Positions 22,366 to 48,400 of a DNA stretch of 64,000 nt are shown here, in pieces. The notes below the pieces were generated by a model, which had not been told where the DNA came from, ran no database searches, and was given only the letters and a program-made list of their open reading frames with translations. The stretch's first letter is position 1; the number at the start of each line of letters is the position of its first letter. This DNA comes from Mya arenaria (lineage: Eukaryota > Mollusca > Bivalvia > Myida > Myidae), in contig NC_069127.1 in NCBI RefSeq assembly GCF_026914265.1, positions 20,267,045 through 20,331,044 on the forward strand, written 5' to 3'. The position numbers and the translations under genes were made by a program.

Positions 22366-23194
22366 CTTTATGAAACATTTATGTTATGACGCAGATTAGC
22401 CTCAAATTTTGTCATATCTGTTTTTGAGAGATGTTAACTTAGACATGCATTCCGGTTACATACAATTATTCACGTTTTGAAAAATATAAACTTTATTGAT
22501 TTAAGGAGAATCGTTTAAGTACTCGTAGTACTTCAATACTTAGGTGGATTAGTTTTGCGGGACACTAGTAACACGATTTCCTCGTGTTTTTGTGGGTATA
22601 TGGGAAAAAACGATATTGTTTAAGCCACTCGAGGTTTTGTATTTGGTGACATAAGAAGTTATTTTGACTGTCTAAAAGCGAAGATATAAATTTAATAATA
22701 TTTCCCGCCCATCCCATCCCTATTTCCAGGTTAATTTTCCTGTTACATGTGCTCGATTAACAGGCATATTTATTTTCATTTACAGAATTTCACCGTTTAA
22801 TTGCCTAACATTAGTTAGTAACGTATTTGTTACTTTAATGATTTAAGATTTACCGTATGTTTAGTTTCGTTCCAGTTGTTTTATGATGTTTTCTAAGATA
22901 TCAGTCATTATTGATGTTGCTGACTCTAAGGACGGACGTGACCACGATCGACCAAGGTTACGATCCAGATGTGCTCAGACGCTATAACCAATCTTCCAGC
23001 ATCCGAATACTGTCTTTTCCTGTGTACATGTTCACCAAATACATTGCCAATTCCTAAACTGTTTGTGTTGTTGTATTTTGAGATTAGTGAATAATTAGTT
23101 TACTCACATATTGAGTGAGTAAATGTATATTATAATCATTTTTTTTTCGTTTCAGACAATGCCTTTGTAATATTATATTTTCACCCCTTTAAAG

Positions 23195-23445
23195 ATACAC
23201 TCTTACCTCCCAAACAAGAATTACGACAATAATTACAATTGTTTAAATATACCAAAGAAAGAACACATGTCAAAATCAATGGTTTCTGTGAAGGATACCG
23301 AGTTGAATTTGAAAGAAAGGTGCAGAAACACGGTATTACTACCGTATGGGACGATAGTAGGTCGCAGAAAATCTTTTAGCATTCACCTATTATTTAATAT
23401 TTTTGCGTATTCAGCTATTAAATCAGTAGGTCCAACGTGTTTTGT
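23195..23445 (+). repeat. Dispersed repeat R1, copy 2
   Basis: Shares AGATACACTCTTAC, ACATGTCAAAA, GTGAAGGATACCGAG, AATTTGAAAGAAAGGTGCAG and TATTTAATATTTTTGCGTA with the inverted copy at 25410-25660. The short open frame through it (MSKSMVSVKDTELNLKE) follows the repeat and is not a supported gene. Confidence 0.6.
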
Positions 23446-24356
23446 GTTTTCCGAATTTTAAGTGAGGGAAATGTGTGATGCGGAATGAAATGGCGGTGTT
23501 CGAAGGGATTTTAGTGTTTAAGGAGGATATTTTCACCTAGTAAGTAAGTTATAACACGTTTCTCGCAATATAAATACGACTACCGGTTCTGAGGTAGGGG
23601 CGTATGTCAAAAGGTTGCGCCCCTAAGTTACGCCCCCCTCTAACGTCATTTGCTGGACCCAACCCTGCCTGTGGTCAATAGTCTACGGGGTCAAAATTTA
23701 CATGTGTATTTGATGAAAAAAGCCATTTAGATACAGATTGTACATTATAAATGCGTATCGTTTTGAATTCAGTTTTCAGCCAGTTTTGTGAAAATATCGG
23801 CATAAACAAAATCTATCACATAACAGGGGCGTAGTTTGGGTTTAAACGTTGTGTAGGCCGATTTTATCTGGGTTCGGAGCATGCCCCATGGATATTTATT
23901 TTTAAACTAGATTGATGGTGAGGCATTTTAGCGTAGTCTTTCGGTATTTATATATATTTAACAGTATTCCGATGGCCTTTAATTTTACGTACTCTAACCT
24001 TCCGTATTAATATTTAACAGTATGCCTTTTACTTTAGATCTTTAAATCAATATGGCTGGGTTTCATGTTTTCTATTTTTCGGATAGAACGTATATAGGTC
24101 GCGTCCTATATGACCTACGCCCCTGTAAAAATGCTAAAGTATATTTATAGGTCTGTTTGTACACTTGCACTATTAAGATTAAAGCAGAAATGACCACAAT
24201 GTAGTTCAACTATTGCAAGATAATGAGGTCACCGCGGTCGCCATAAATATGTGCAGAAAAACCAATGTAAAACTTCTCATACGCTGTGTGGTACTTGAAG
24301 TCTGCACTGCCATTTACAACTACTCGTGATCTGCGTTGAATTTATACAGCTGAGTT

Positions 24357-37696
<13,340 letters not shown>

Positions 37697-37717
37697 ACAG
37701 GGAAATATGATGACTCA

Positions 37718-37797
37718 ATAAAGAAATTGATGGTTAAGCGGGAATGTATAAAAGTCGAATTGGCTTTCATTGGAGGTTGCTGATCTTCGAAAATAAA
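37718..37797 (+). promoter_or_regulatory. Candidate polyadenylation signals of gene 2
   Basis: AATAAA at 37718-37723 and 37792-37797, 22 and 96 bp after the stop codon. In gene 3 the first is AGTAAA, so usage may differ. Confidence 0.4.
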
Positions 37798-37799
37798 AT

Positions 37800-38784
37800 C
37801 GCTTTTTTAAATAGTTTGTTTCATTCGTTGTAAGATATTCCTGTGGTTCGAAAACGATCTGTTTCATTTTGTTTTCCTAGTCATAACGGATTACATTGCA
37901 TCGGGCTATTCCATAGAATGGGTCTACACATTATATTCTTCAGCATTATGTCATTGTTCAGCTTTATCCAGACTAAACTGTTAGAAATGCTGAACGCACT
38001 ATATACACATAGATTACCTGGTATTATATTCGTCAAGATCTTTAGAGAAATGTAAACGATTATCGTTTATAACAATCAAACACCTCGGCAATTTTCCATC
38101 GACAACAACCTCGAATGTATGCCGGTACAGTAGAAGAAGTAGTTCGTATTTAAAAAAATAAATAATTGTGATGTTTTAACGTGTATTTTGTATTAGTTCA
38201 AGTTGAGTCCTTGTTAAGTGTATTTCTGCATAAATAATTAAGGTTATTCAGAGTACATTCCTAAGGTTTAAGTATTCAATTTGAATTACTACGTGATCTC
38301 CATGGTGCGTAGTTAAGTTAAAGAATTCTGACATTGTAAACCGTCTATAAACATCCGAGGTTGTTTTCGATAGAAAAAAATGGCCAGGTTTTTCGATGGC
38401 TTTTATTATAGTAAAAAGTGCTTTCGGAAGAAAAAATCAATATCATTAAAGAAATGTAAAAGTAATGTTAATAAATAACCTTGTAAACGAAATTGCGTAT
38501 ATATAAGACGAAATTTAGAAAAAATGGACAGTTCATGTTTAGTTCAAAGAATTCCGCAGCACTCTTCGCCTCGATTGAAAACTTTTGACACGCAGTCCAA
38601 GTAAACTACAGAACTGTCTTACAAAATGAAGGTATCAATTACAGCGCTGGAACATTGTCGATGTAAGGAAATCTAATTGTTTAATTATGGAAAGAAAATA
38701 AACAAGAATACATACCGTCTCACTGGGCGCTGCCGTTTTTAGTGCTTGGTAACAAAACAATGTACCACGTGATTACCGCCTCAG
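37800..38784. other. 3' flank of gene 2 and duplication junction
   Basis: 37800-38215 matches 54425-54845 downstream of gene 3 (for example GGATTACATTGCATC, TTATCCAGACTAAACTGTTA and ATCTTTAGAGAAATGTAAAC). 38216-38784 is the junction between the two copies of the locus; I see no gene or known repeat in it. Confidence 0.65.
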
Positions 38785-39701
38785 TATTTTATAATAGTGC
38801 TGAATTCGCTTTTCGGTGTCCTTTGGAAACATCGCAGAAGGTGATACATTTATATAGGTTAACATTGGAGGCTAACATCTTATGTTTATTGAATGTACCG
38901 AAATCTGCATATGATATCAAATGCCGGTGTTATAAAAATGGAGGAGATAAAGTCGAAACAAGGGTATAGGCATTACACACCATTTATTATTTGTATGAGC
39001 TTTCTCTGACTGTATCAAAACGGTGACGGTGACTCTGTTTTCTGTATTTGTTAGAGCAGAATCTAGGGCAGCAATGAAAAGTAACACGCGCCATTGTTTT
39101 AACTTGTCAATACAACTCGACTGAGTTATGGGCCGTACTATACAGGGGCGAAACTGAGTTGACCCTGTGACACCCTGGCGCATCGGTACCATATTGTCTG
39201 ACATAAACAATAACATGTATATAATCCCATTTCTTAAAATTGTGATAGAGAATAAATCGCACTTGTTGATGTCCAATGTTGATTCCAGAGTTTATACATA
39301 TTCATTACTCATTTCAGTAATGGTAAAAATAAAATGTTAAAGACATGAAATCAAGGTAGACAGCTTCCTAGAGTGTATTTAAATCCTTTTTAAGCATGTG
39401 GTTACGGTCTGTTTTAGCAGTTCTAGTCGTCTCTCTTGGTTACGGTCTGATTTAGAAGTTCTAGTTTTCTCGCTTGGTTATGGTCCGATATTTGCAGCTT
39501 AAATGTTCTCCCTTTGATACTTGACCAAAATAAATGCTCGCTTTTGGAATCCAATTCGTGGTATGGGGTAGTTCTGCACCCTTCAAATACTTTCTCTACC
39601 CTTCAAACATACAAGTAGAACAAAATGGCTCCATAATCAATTAATACTAAAAAGCCAATTAACAATGTTATTTATGCTGAAATAAAAGTTTGATCCATTT
39701 C
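38785..39701 (-). pseudogene. P450 gene-1 relic: exon 1, intron 1 and start of exon 2
   Basis: Minus strand, matching gene 1. The exon-1 copy (about 39545-39701) begins ATGGATCAAAC and still reads GAILFYLYV and RVEKVFEGCRTTPYHE, but has three in-frame stops and lost the splice donor. Intron 1 matches gene 1, with only about three 38-bp units. The exon-2 start (38785-38829) reads FPKDTEKRI, QHYYKI, but the acceptor CAG has become ATG and the match stops after 15-16 codons. The upstream sequence, including CTTATATATAAG, matches the gene 1 promoter to about 39850. The rest of the gene is gone. It sits head-to-head with gene 3 exactly as gene 1 does with gene 2. Confidence 0.88.
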
Positions 39702-40307
39702 TGTGTTTGCTTATATATAAGCCAAAGTCTGTACCTAACTCAATGCATGTCACATGCAAACTGATACTACACTTTTTATACTAATATTCACAAACATGCA
39801 CTGCATATATCGTCAATAGCTCCTATTATGTTACCATCTCATAATGGTTTATTTATGAAACATTGATTTAATAACGCAGTTAAGTCTAAAATTTTGGCAT
39901 ATGTTTTTGAGAGATGTTTGCCTAGACATCAATTCCAGTTACATATATGATATGATTTGTGTTTCGTTTCAGACAATGCCGTTGTAATGTTATATTTTCA
40001 CACTGTTAATTAGTACGTTAGAAGTAATTTCTCTACGGATGACAGTTTAATAATGTAACGTGACCGTTAATGAAAGACCATTCATTGCGTGAAAAAACCC
40101 TCGTTGAAAATTTATTAAGGGTGGTTGGTATTTTCACCACGCAATGCGATTCGCTACATTAATCTTTGATCGAATTAAGACCAATATTTAACATTTCTCA
40201 AACTGGTTTTGCTTAAGTCTAGGGCAATATCTATGTATCTCTCTGCTGAAACTAGGCAAAAAGGTTCGTAACTTTACATACCTTTTTAATATACCTTCAT
40301 TTATTAA

Positions 40308-40349
<42 letters not shown>

Positions 40350-42499
40350 TTTTTTTGTGGGGGTCGGGGGTTGTAGCAGAATAGAAAGCATGCGCTTTAA
40401 ACATTACTCTTTGTGAAACTGAATAATTAGTACAATATCATGACCGGTAACATGATTGCTGTGTATTACAAAAACTACACTTGCTTTTTTGTGCATTAGT
40501 ATACCTGATCTAGCTCATTGTTAACAGATATAATAACAAAGAGATAAACATGAAGCGAAGCGGAAAGAGAGTTTCAAAACGTGCCAACTTAGACTTTGCG
40601 ATATTGAAAATGATTCTTTAGAGGACATTTTCGGAACAAACACGCACTTGTGTATAGTGAATCAACGCCAAAACTTTCGCAAATTTAGAAGAAAGGGATT
40701 TGTTTATATTCTGAAATATTTGTATTTGTCGAGAATGCATATTATATGCTAGAACTCACTGCTTATAACTCCGCTTATATAAATAGTCTCAAACCGAAGT
40801 CACACTGAAAGTATACGTAAGAAAAAAACAGCTGGAATGCATTCTGTAAATTCAATGTCGGTTGATATTTATGCATTATCAACTGGTCTAGAAAGGCAAA
40901 ACTCGGATTCAAAAACACCTATTTATAAAGTATGTCCGCATATGCAAACAGTAGCCAGGGTTTAATATGTGCGCAGTAATAGCAATTTCCTTTAAATTGA
41001 AATGTAGTCTTAGCAGCTAGTAACGATTTTTCTTAAGTGAGAAACTAAACTTTTTAAAAATTTAGCGCCCCTGATTGGCTGAAAACGTAGGGAAAACACT
41101 TATTTTTTATTATGGTTTATTGGTGGTCGATCAACAACTAGTCACCCACCAGTCCCCGTTCAGTCGCAAATAGTAGAAGAAGACTCGCTGACTAGATAGC
41201 CACCTCGAGTCTATCTCTACGATACGTTGCCGATTAGTTGCAAAACAAATATGTGAATGGTCGACGATCATACCCTTATTCTAAACAGGGATAGAAGGAA
41301 TTACACCGGTCTCGGCGTCGCTAGTCTGTCGAAAAGGAGTTCAATCGCGAAAAGGTCGTATGCCGATCGCTAAATTATTGACGGAGGAATATTTGCGACC
41401 TCAATAATTGTATAACGAATTTCCTGTTGACACGATGTTGCTTGAAATATTGTCTTATAAAACATAATATAACTTACATGCAAGTCGATTAACTTACATA
41501 TTTGAAAAGTATGTAAACGATAATAAAAGGTTCAAGGTGCTTAGTTGCATTAATTCACGGTATAGGAGTCAGTTATGAGTCAGTTATTTACGGTAAAAAT
41601 GGATCCGTTTTCCGTAGAAAAATAAGCCTGTCACTAACGGATTAAGAGTCTAGAACCGTCCAAGTTAATTTTTTTATTTCAATATGGGAGGAAAAAACCC
41701 ACATGCAAATAGTTTATGCCATATATTTTCGGTTCTGAGCTCGGGTCGTATATCAAAAGGTTGTGCCCCTAAGTTACGCCTTCCCCCTCTAACGTCAATT
41801 GCTGGACCCGCCCCTGCCTGTGGTCAATATTCTTGTATGGTATTTGATGAAAAAATCAATTAGATACAAATTGTACACAAAGATACATTAGTCTTATAAA
41901 TATTTCTCGTTTTGAATACAGTTTTCAGCTAGTTTTGTGAAAATATAGATATCAACAAAGTCCATCATATAACAGGGATTAAGTTTGGGTTTTAACGATG
42001 TGTAGGCCAAATTTTATCTGGGTTCGGAGCATGCCCCACGGATATTTAGTTTAAAACTAGATTGATCGAGGGGGCATTTTAACGTACTCTTTCGGTATTT
42101 ATAAATATTTAACTGTATTACGATGGCCTTTGATTTTAAGTACTCTAACTTTCGTTATAAATATTAAACAGTAGCGATTTTACAGTACTTGAAATCAATA
42201 TGGCTGGGTTTCATGTTTTGAATTTTTCGGACAGAACGTGTGTAAGTCGCTGCCTATATGACATACGTCCCTGTAAAAATGCTAAAGTATATTTATAGGT
42301 CTGTTTGTACACTTACACTAATGGCCGCAATGTAGTTCAACTATTGATAATAAGGTCGCTTCGCTATTAATATGTGTAGGAAAACCAATGTAAAAATTAA
42401 ACTTCCCATACGCTGTGTGGTAATTGAAGTCTGCACTACCATTCACAACTCGTTATCTCCTATGACGAGCAAACTGCGTTGAATGTACACAGCTGAGAT
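39702..42499. promoter_or_regulatory. Intergenic region upstream of gene 3
   Basis: Second copy of the divergent promoter region. 39702-40000 matches 21722-21850 and 22365-23190; 41725-42499 matches 23575-24356. Inside: (TTA)n at about 40308-40347 next to a T and G run, and the dispersed segment 40490-40920. 41000-41700 has no counterpart in the first copy. No gene is seen. Confidence 0.65.
40490..40920 (+). repeat. Dispersed segment R4, copy 1
   Basis: The order TTGTGCATTAGTATACCTGA, ACATGAAGCGAAGCGG, GACTTTGCGATATTG, CCAAAACTTTCGCAAATTTA and AGAAAGGCAAAACT recurs in reverse at 58760-59205. No coding content recognised. Confidence 0.6.
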
Positions 42500-45400
42500 A
42501 TGGATATAAGTTTGTATTTATTATTGAAGACACTTTTTATTGGGATTGTAGTGCTAATTGTGTATGCGGTTGTCAAATTTTACCTTCACGTACGGAGGGT
42601 GGAGGCGAGGTTTAAAGGAATCAGGACTCCCCCTAGCCACTGGCTTCTTGGATCGTTCAGTCAGGTAAGACGTGCTATTTCTTGAACTTGTTTTTGTATG
42701 ATTTGTATCGCCCTCATATAAATATTCATTATTGTTTAACTGCGCCTTCCAAGGGAGAGATTTACTAGTCACGTGATAACCCTAAAAAATACGTTGACTG
42801 ATTCAATATATGATTTTGTTAAACAAAGTACTTTATTAAAAAGGGCTGTCTTAATCTATAAACAGATCAAGAACGATTCACACCAGAGGCAAGTTATTTT
42901 CATTTCTGATCATTTATTATCATCTTATTTGATTTCGATTAAAGTTTGTACTAGTCTCTACCCAAGTCGAGTTTATATGTAATGGTAAAATGATGTATAC
43001 ATTTCAAGTGACATTGTCAGGTCAAAATCTATCACTTTGATCACCATGTTCTGACACGTACATTAAAAAGAAATCTTACGTCATTTCTATTGTGACTGTG
43101 TAAGGACTCGCACTAGAACATTGAGTTTACATTTAATCAAAAGCAAACTAAGGGAATACTTTGTGATCAACATAATATTTTGTTTAATGAGAAGGCATTA
43201 TTTCTCATGTATTTCAATAATATTTATTTCAATATATAAGCAGTCAGCCGTTATTTACTTTAAACAGGTGAACCGATATACACTTAAACAGCGACTGACC
43301 CTGGTTTTGGGTAGTTTACACAATGTTATGGAGACCGCTATTAAATATTAAAGATTGTTAGTATGAACGAATTTGCACAAAAAAGATTATGCAATACAGT
43401 CGCAACAAACCATTTCTTTTTGTAAGTACAAACTAACAGTCTTCAACCAATAATAAATATGTTGTATTCGTAAATACCTATTGAAAAACGTTTACAATAT
43501 AAGATTTATATCATTTATAATACTCGCTAATACTTCACTAAGGATCACTTTAGTCTTGTAACTTTTTTTCATTCAAAATATTTTGTTCTTATTGGAAAAA
43601 CTAACTGCTAGTTTATACCTCATCGAATGTAACATCGCATAGCATCACGTAGCCGTGTTTTTCAGTGCTAATTAATAAGGTCATAACAAATTGCTTTTAT
43701 GCTTAGCGTCAACCCTTAGTATAAAAACCTATCTAGCTATCCTTAAAAACAGGTCAAGAAAAAGAACGAATACAAAATGAGTGACATCTAATGTAGTATA
43801 TACATACTGTCGGTTTTTCAAAACTTCCTGGTTGTCGCTTTATTACTGCGTAGAAGATTGATAAATACAGATTTTGTAGATCAATCATGTTCAGCCTGTT
43901 CTTGAAATCACGAACAATTCAGCTTTAAAACCTATTAAGTTGGAAAGTAGCAAATGGTCTGAGATGGAAAAAAATGTTTCATTCATTGTCATGTATAATT
44001 AAGAAGAAAAAGGCAAGTGACACTGAGTAGTAATTTCTCCCTCCAGTTCCCGAAAGATCCCACGGAACGGATTTTTCATTTTATCAAGATTTGTAACGAG
44101 TACGAGAAAGATGGAATTGTCTTCCTCTGGGGATTTTTTCGGAAGCCCATCGTCATCGCCTGCACGCCGAAATCTATGGCAAGGATCACAAAAAGCAACG
44201 GTAAGTGAGGCATATTCCTAGTTAACGAATGGTCCGGCAAGGCAGTAGACGGGATATTCGAAAACAACAACAACCTAAGCGAGGCATTTTCATAGTTAAC
44301 AGATGGCTCTGCAAGACAGTAGAAGGGGTATTCGGAAAACCCGACCGAAAATGAGGAATTTTGCTAGGTAACGAATAGCCAGGCAAGGCAGTAGACGGAG
44401 TATTCTGAAAAACCGACCGTAAGTGAGGCATTTTCCTAGGTAACGAATGGCTTTACAAGGCAGTAGACGGGGTATTCGGTAAAAAACGACCGTATGTGAG
44501 GCATTTTGCTAGTTAACGAATGACTCTCAAGGCAGTAGACGTGGTGTTTGAAACCACGACCGTAAGTGAGGCGTTTTCCTATTTAACGAATGGCTCTACA
44601 AGACAGTAGAACGGGTATTCTATAAAGGAGACCGTAAGTGAGGCGTTTTGCAAGTTAACGAATGGCTCTGCAAGGTAGTAGACGGGGTATTCGATAAAAA
44701 GACCGTAAGTGGTGCGTTTTCCTAGTTAACGAATGACTCTGCAAGGCAGTAGACGTGGTATTCGGGAAAAAAACGACCGTAAGTGAGGCATTTTCCTTGT
44801 TACCGAATGGCCTTGCAAGGCAGAGGACGGGGTATTCGAAAAAAAGCGACCATAAGTGAGGCGTTAACGAATGATGTTTCAAAAGAAATCATGTCGGTGT
44901 CAACAAACTCAAATCCACGATTTAACGAATGTGGAAGAAGTCTGGGATTAATCCAAACAAACACCTCCCTGATCACAGCGCCAGAAAATACATCGTCCTC
45001 GTCAAGAAACTGAATGATAACAATGTTCCTGCGAACCAGATTATTTATGCAAACATCGATACACAAAAACATTGCATCTATAAACAACTATAGCCACATA
45101 AATCCAAATCAACACAAGGAAATGGCCAGCATCCTGTACTCCAGTTAAAATACCCGTCTTCTTACTTGCAAAATGCTTATTCTTGGTAGTTCGCCAGCAA
45201 TGCTCAAGTTCACACACTGTCAGAGTCACTGATTCCACATCAATTCCCACTTTTTCTGGTGGATTTTACAACATTTATGGTGCTCCAATTCACGGAGGTT
45301 ATGTCCTTGTGCACATCCATCAAAATCTATGCTCTAATCGACCAGCTACAAAGCGAATTCGCACTATTGAAAGCGACTGTGACGTCATGCAGTTATGACA

Positions 45401-48400
45401 TTGGTCTTTTTATTGATTTGCTTGATTTAAATGGATTGAAATATGTATTTTTGTAGTGTTTAAGTCAATCCTTTGAAAATCGGTTGATAATTGAGACCTG
45501 ATTAATGGTTTTTTATTGTTTATAACAAAAAATATGTCGGGCTATTTTTCTTTCCTGCGGATGAAGCCTCCTTATAACACACAATGTAAATACTTCGCAC
45601 TATGACAAGAGAAGTGTATTGAAGAAACTTTGACCTAGATTTCGACCGTAAATGAGTTATGTTATAAAAAGAATCTTAAACTCGTTTTTATTTTGTATCA
45701 AATTTATTAAACTCGTCATTTAAAACCGATAAAAACGAGGCTCTGCACTCTATATATTTATGATATTTAAGTTGCGTGTGATTTAAACCATCTGCTTCAT
45801 TTTGTACTTCAATAGTCAGTCGAAGGGAAAATAATACAAAATGTAAAATAGCTTTTGCTGTTGAACACTTTGCTTAACTTATCTTTTTGACATTATTAAA
45901 CAGAAATCGTGCTGCGACAATAACACATTTCATTAAAGCTGTGCTCACTAACGGTCGTTTTTTTCCGAATACCCCGTCTACTACCTTGCAGGGCCATTCG
46001 TCAACTAGGAAAATGCCTCACTTACGGTCGTTTTTTCCGAATACCCATCAACTGTCTTGCAAAGTCATTCGTTAACTAGGAACACGCCTCACTTATGGTC
46101 GCTTTTTCCGAATATCCTGTCGACTGCCTTGCCGAATCCTTCATTAACTAGGAAAATGCCTCACTAACGGTCGTTTTTGAACTATCTCAAAGAATGGTTT
46201 TGGTAGATGCTTTCTCTACAACCCTGTTCCTAGGGAAAATAATTACTTAAAAGTTTTTTCCTGTAACTAGTTCGTTACTTAGGCACTTTTTCTCGTCCTT
46301 TTTCAATTACATTTAATTATCTTAAAATCGAAACTTATAATGTTAGTACGTTCTAATAAATATAGACATATCGTTCACCGAAATATAAACAGGCGAGAAT
46401 TTGAATAATACTCAATTTTCATTGGACCACAAATTAGTGCATACACTAATTAACGCTCTAATCACCGTGCTTATCATTTCTCTTTCAGCTCCTAAATCGC
46501 GAGGTCTTATTGGTATGTACCGATTGATCGAGCCGTGGTTAGGGGATGGACTCTTGGTCGCCAATGGCCAGAAGTGGGCCCGCAATCGCCGCCTACTCAC
46601 TCCTGCTTTCCACTTCGACATCCTTAAACCTTATACTAACGTCTTTAATGCCTCTGCGGATGTTCTTGTGGTAAAAAGAATAGTCGACAGAGTCAGACTT
46701 TGGCCTGACAGTATTTTCTTTCAAAATTATTTATGAACGTCTATTGTTAGGCTTGGGCAATGCTCAATAGATAGATGGCTACCGTCGGGTAGACTTGAAG
46801 GATCATGTGTAAATGTTTTTCGATTTGAAATATTTTAGGTGTAATACAACAGGTTTTCAGTGCCATCTCATTACCTTTTGGGACCTTCACCTCTTCTCAC
46901 TTCTATCATTCTGTCATTCTAAATTAAGAGAGATTAACATTTTTATAATAATTACGAGTATATGTTGTTTTTGTACTCATTGCCTGTACTCAATCACAAA
47001 CTTCAAAACTTCAAAACATTACCCTCAGTTTATTATATTTGTTTATTTTATTTCTTGATACATTTTAAAATGAGTACAGATACAATTAAAAAGGGATCTT
47101 AAACTACAAAATGAAAAATGAATGTTCATTGATATTGATAATAAATTATCTATATTTTTTTTCTTTTGCATAACATGCTGAATGTAAATATATAGTGCAA
47201 TTATTTAGTTCAAAGTTATGATTTTGATATTGATATTGATCTTAAGGAGTAAATGTATCACGAAATTGTCATTCCTTATTGTTTCTGAACTACTGAATTA
47301 AATATCGCAATTGAACTATTACTTCAAGGCTAAATAACATTCCAACAAACCAATGTACACTTATTCATGTCTTTGGGATTTAATAGATGTCTAGTAGAAG
47401 TTTTGCTATCAAAATAATATATGAATTGTTAACTTAAATGTTAGTTAACACAAATTGAAATTAAGATTCTTTCTTAAATAAATTTTAAATGCTGTCTAAC
47501 TGAGTGAACGATACGGCAGAATACAGAATTATACATTCTTTTTTTCTAGGCGAAATTGAAGTCAAAGGCAGCTTCAAATGATCGATTTGATGTGTTCCAA
47601 AACGTGTTGCTATGTACCCTTGAAATTATTCTCAAGTGCGCCTTCTCCTACGAAAAAGATATACAGCAATCCGGGTAAGTTAAAGTGGCGGATCCAGAAA
47701 TTCATAACTGGAGGAGGGCACAACCGGCAAACCCCCATCGAAAGATTTATTTCTCTGATGAATTAAAAGGACATGTATAACAACGCTGAAGCATTTCTAT
47801 TCTTCATTCAAGAATACGTTAATAAACGATTTTAAAACAATTTGTATATTATATATAGGAGGGGAGGGAGGTTGGGATTGAGTCGACCGGGAGTCTTTTT
47901 CTTTGGGTATGGGGGTCAAAAACTTTCGTAGTATTTTGACCCCCATAGAAACATGACCACCCCCATTATTCTTTGGAAAAAATTACCCACGGGTCATACT
48001 ATATCGACTTACGGCTTAAATAGTTCGATTCATCTACACGGAGTAAAAATATACCTGGATGTGTTGAAAGTCTTCGTAAGGGTTCATTGTACTGCGTGTA
48101 TGGGAATCGTAATATTATGACCCGAGAGTCGATATAACATTCTAAGGAATAATTGCCGAGGGGTCGTCATTCTATAGGGGGTCAAAATAGTTCTTTACAC
48201 GCCGATATGTCCACGTAGTCAATTGCTTTATTTTCGGTTACTTTGCTTGTCCATGTAGCTCCACTGTATCAACATTATTTAGATCCCTTTAAATCTTAAC
48301 TTGGAGTCCATGTAAACCACGCATTGAATGATCAATATAGCCCTTTACAAAAGCACAAGGCTAAATGGATACGAGGACTAAGTTGTCTAACTACACTAGA

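Larger units (their letters stand above)
21722..24356. promoter_or_regulatory. Shared intergenic region between divergent P450 genes 1 and 2
   Basis: The two start codons face away from each other 2.6 kb apart, so this region must hold both promoters. Near gene 1, a palindromic CTTATATATAAG (21733-21744) lies only 12-23 bp before the ATG and is conserved in the decayed copy; it is too close to act as a normal TATA box for that ATG. The half next to gene 2 (from about 23575) matches 41725-42499 upstream of gene 3. Also inside: a MITE at 21912-22365 and dispersed repeat R1 at 23195-23445. No gene is seen. Confidence 0.6.

Noticed and set aside
23267..23461. 64-residue frame MSKSMVSVKDTELNLKE as a gene
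   Set aside because: It follows dispersed repeat R1, present in three copies in both orientations.
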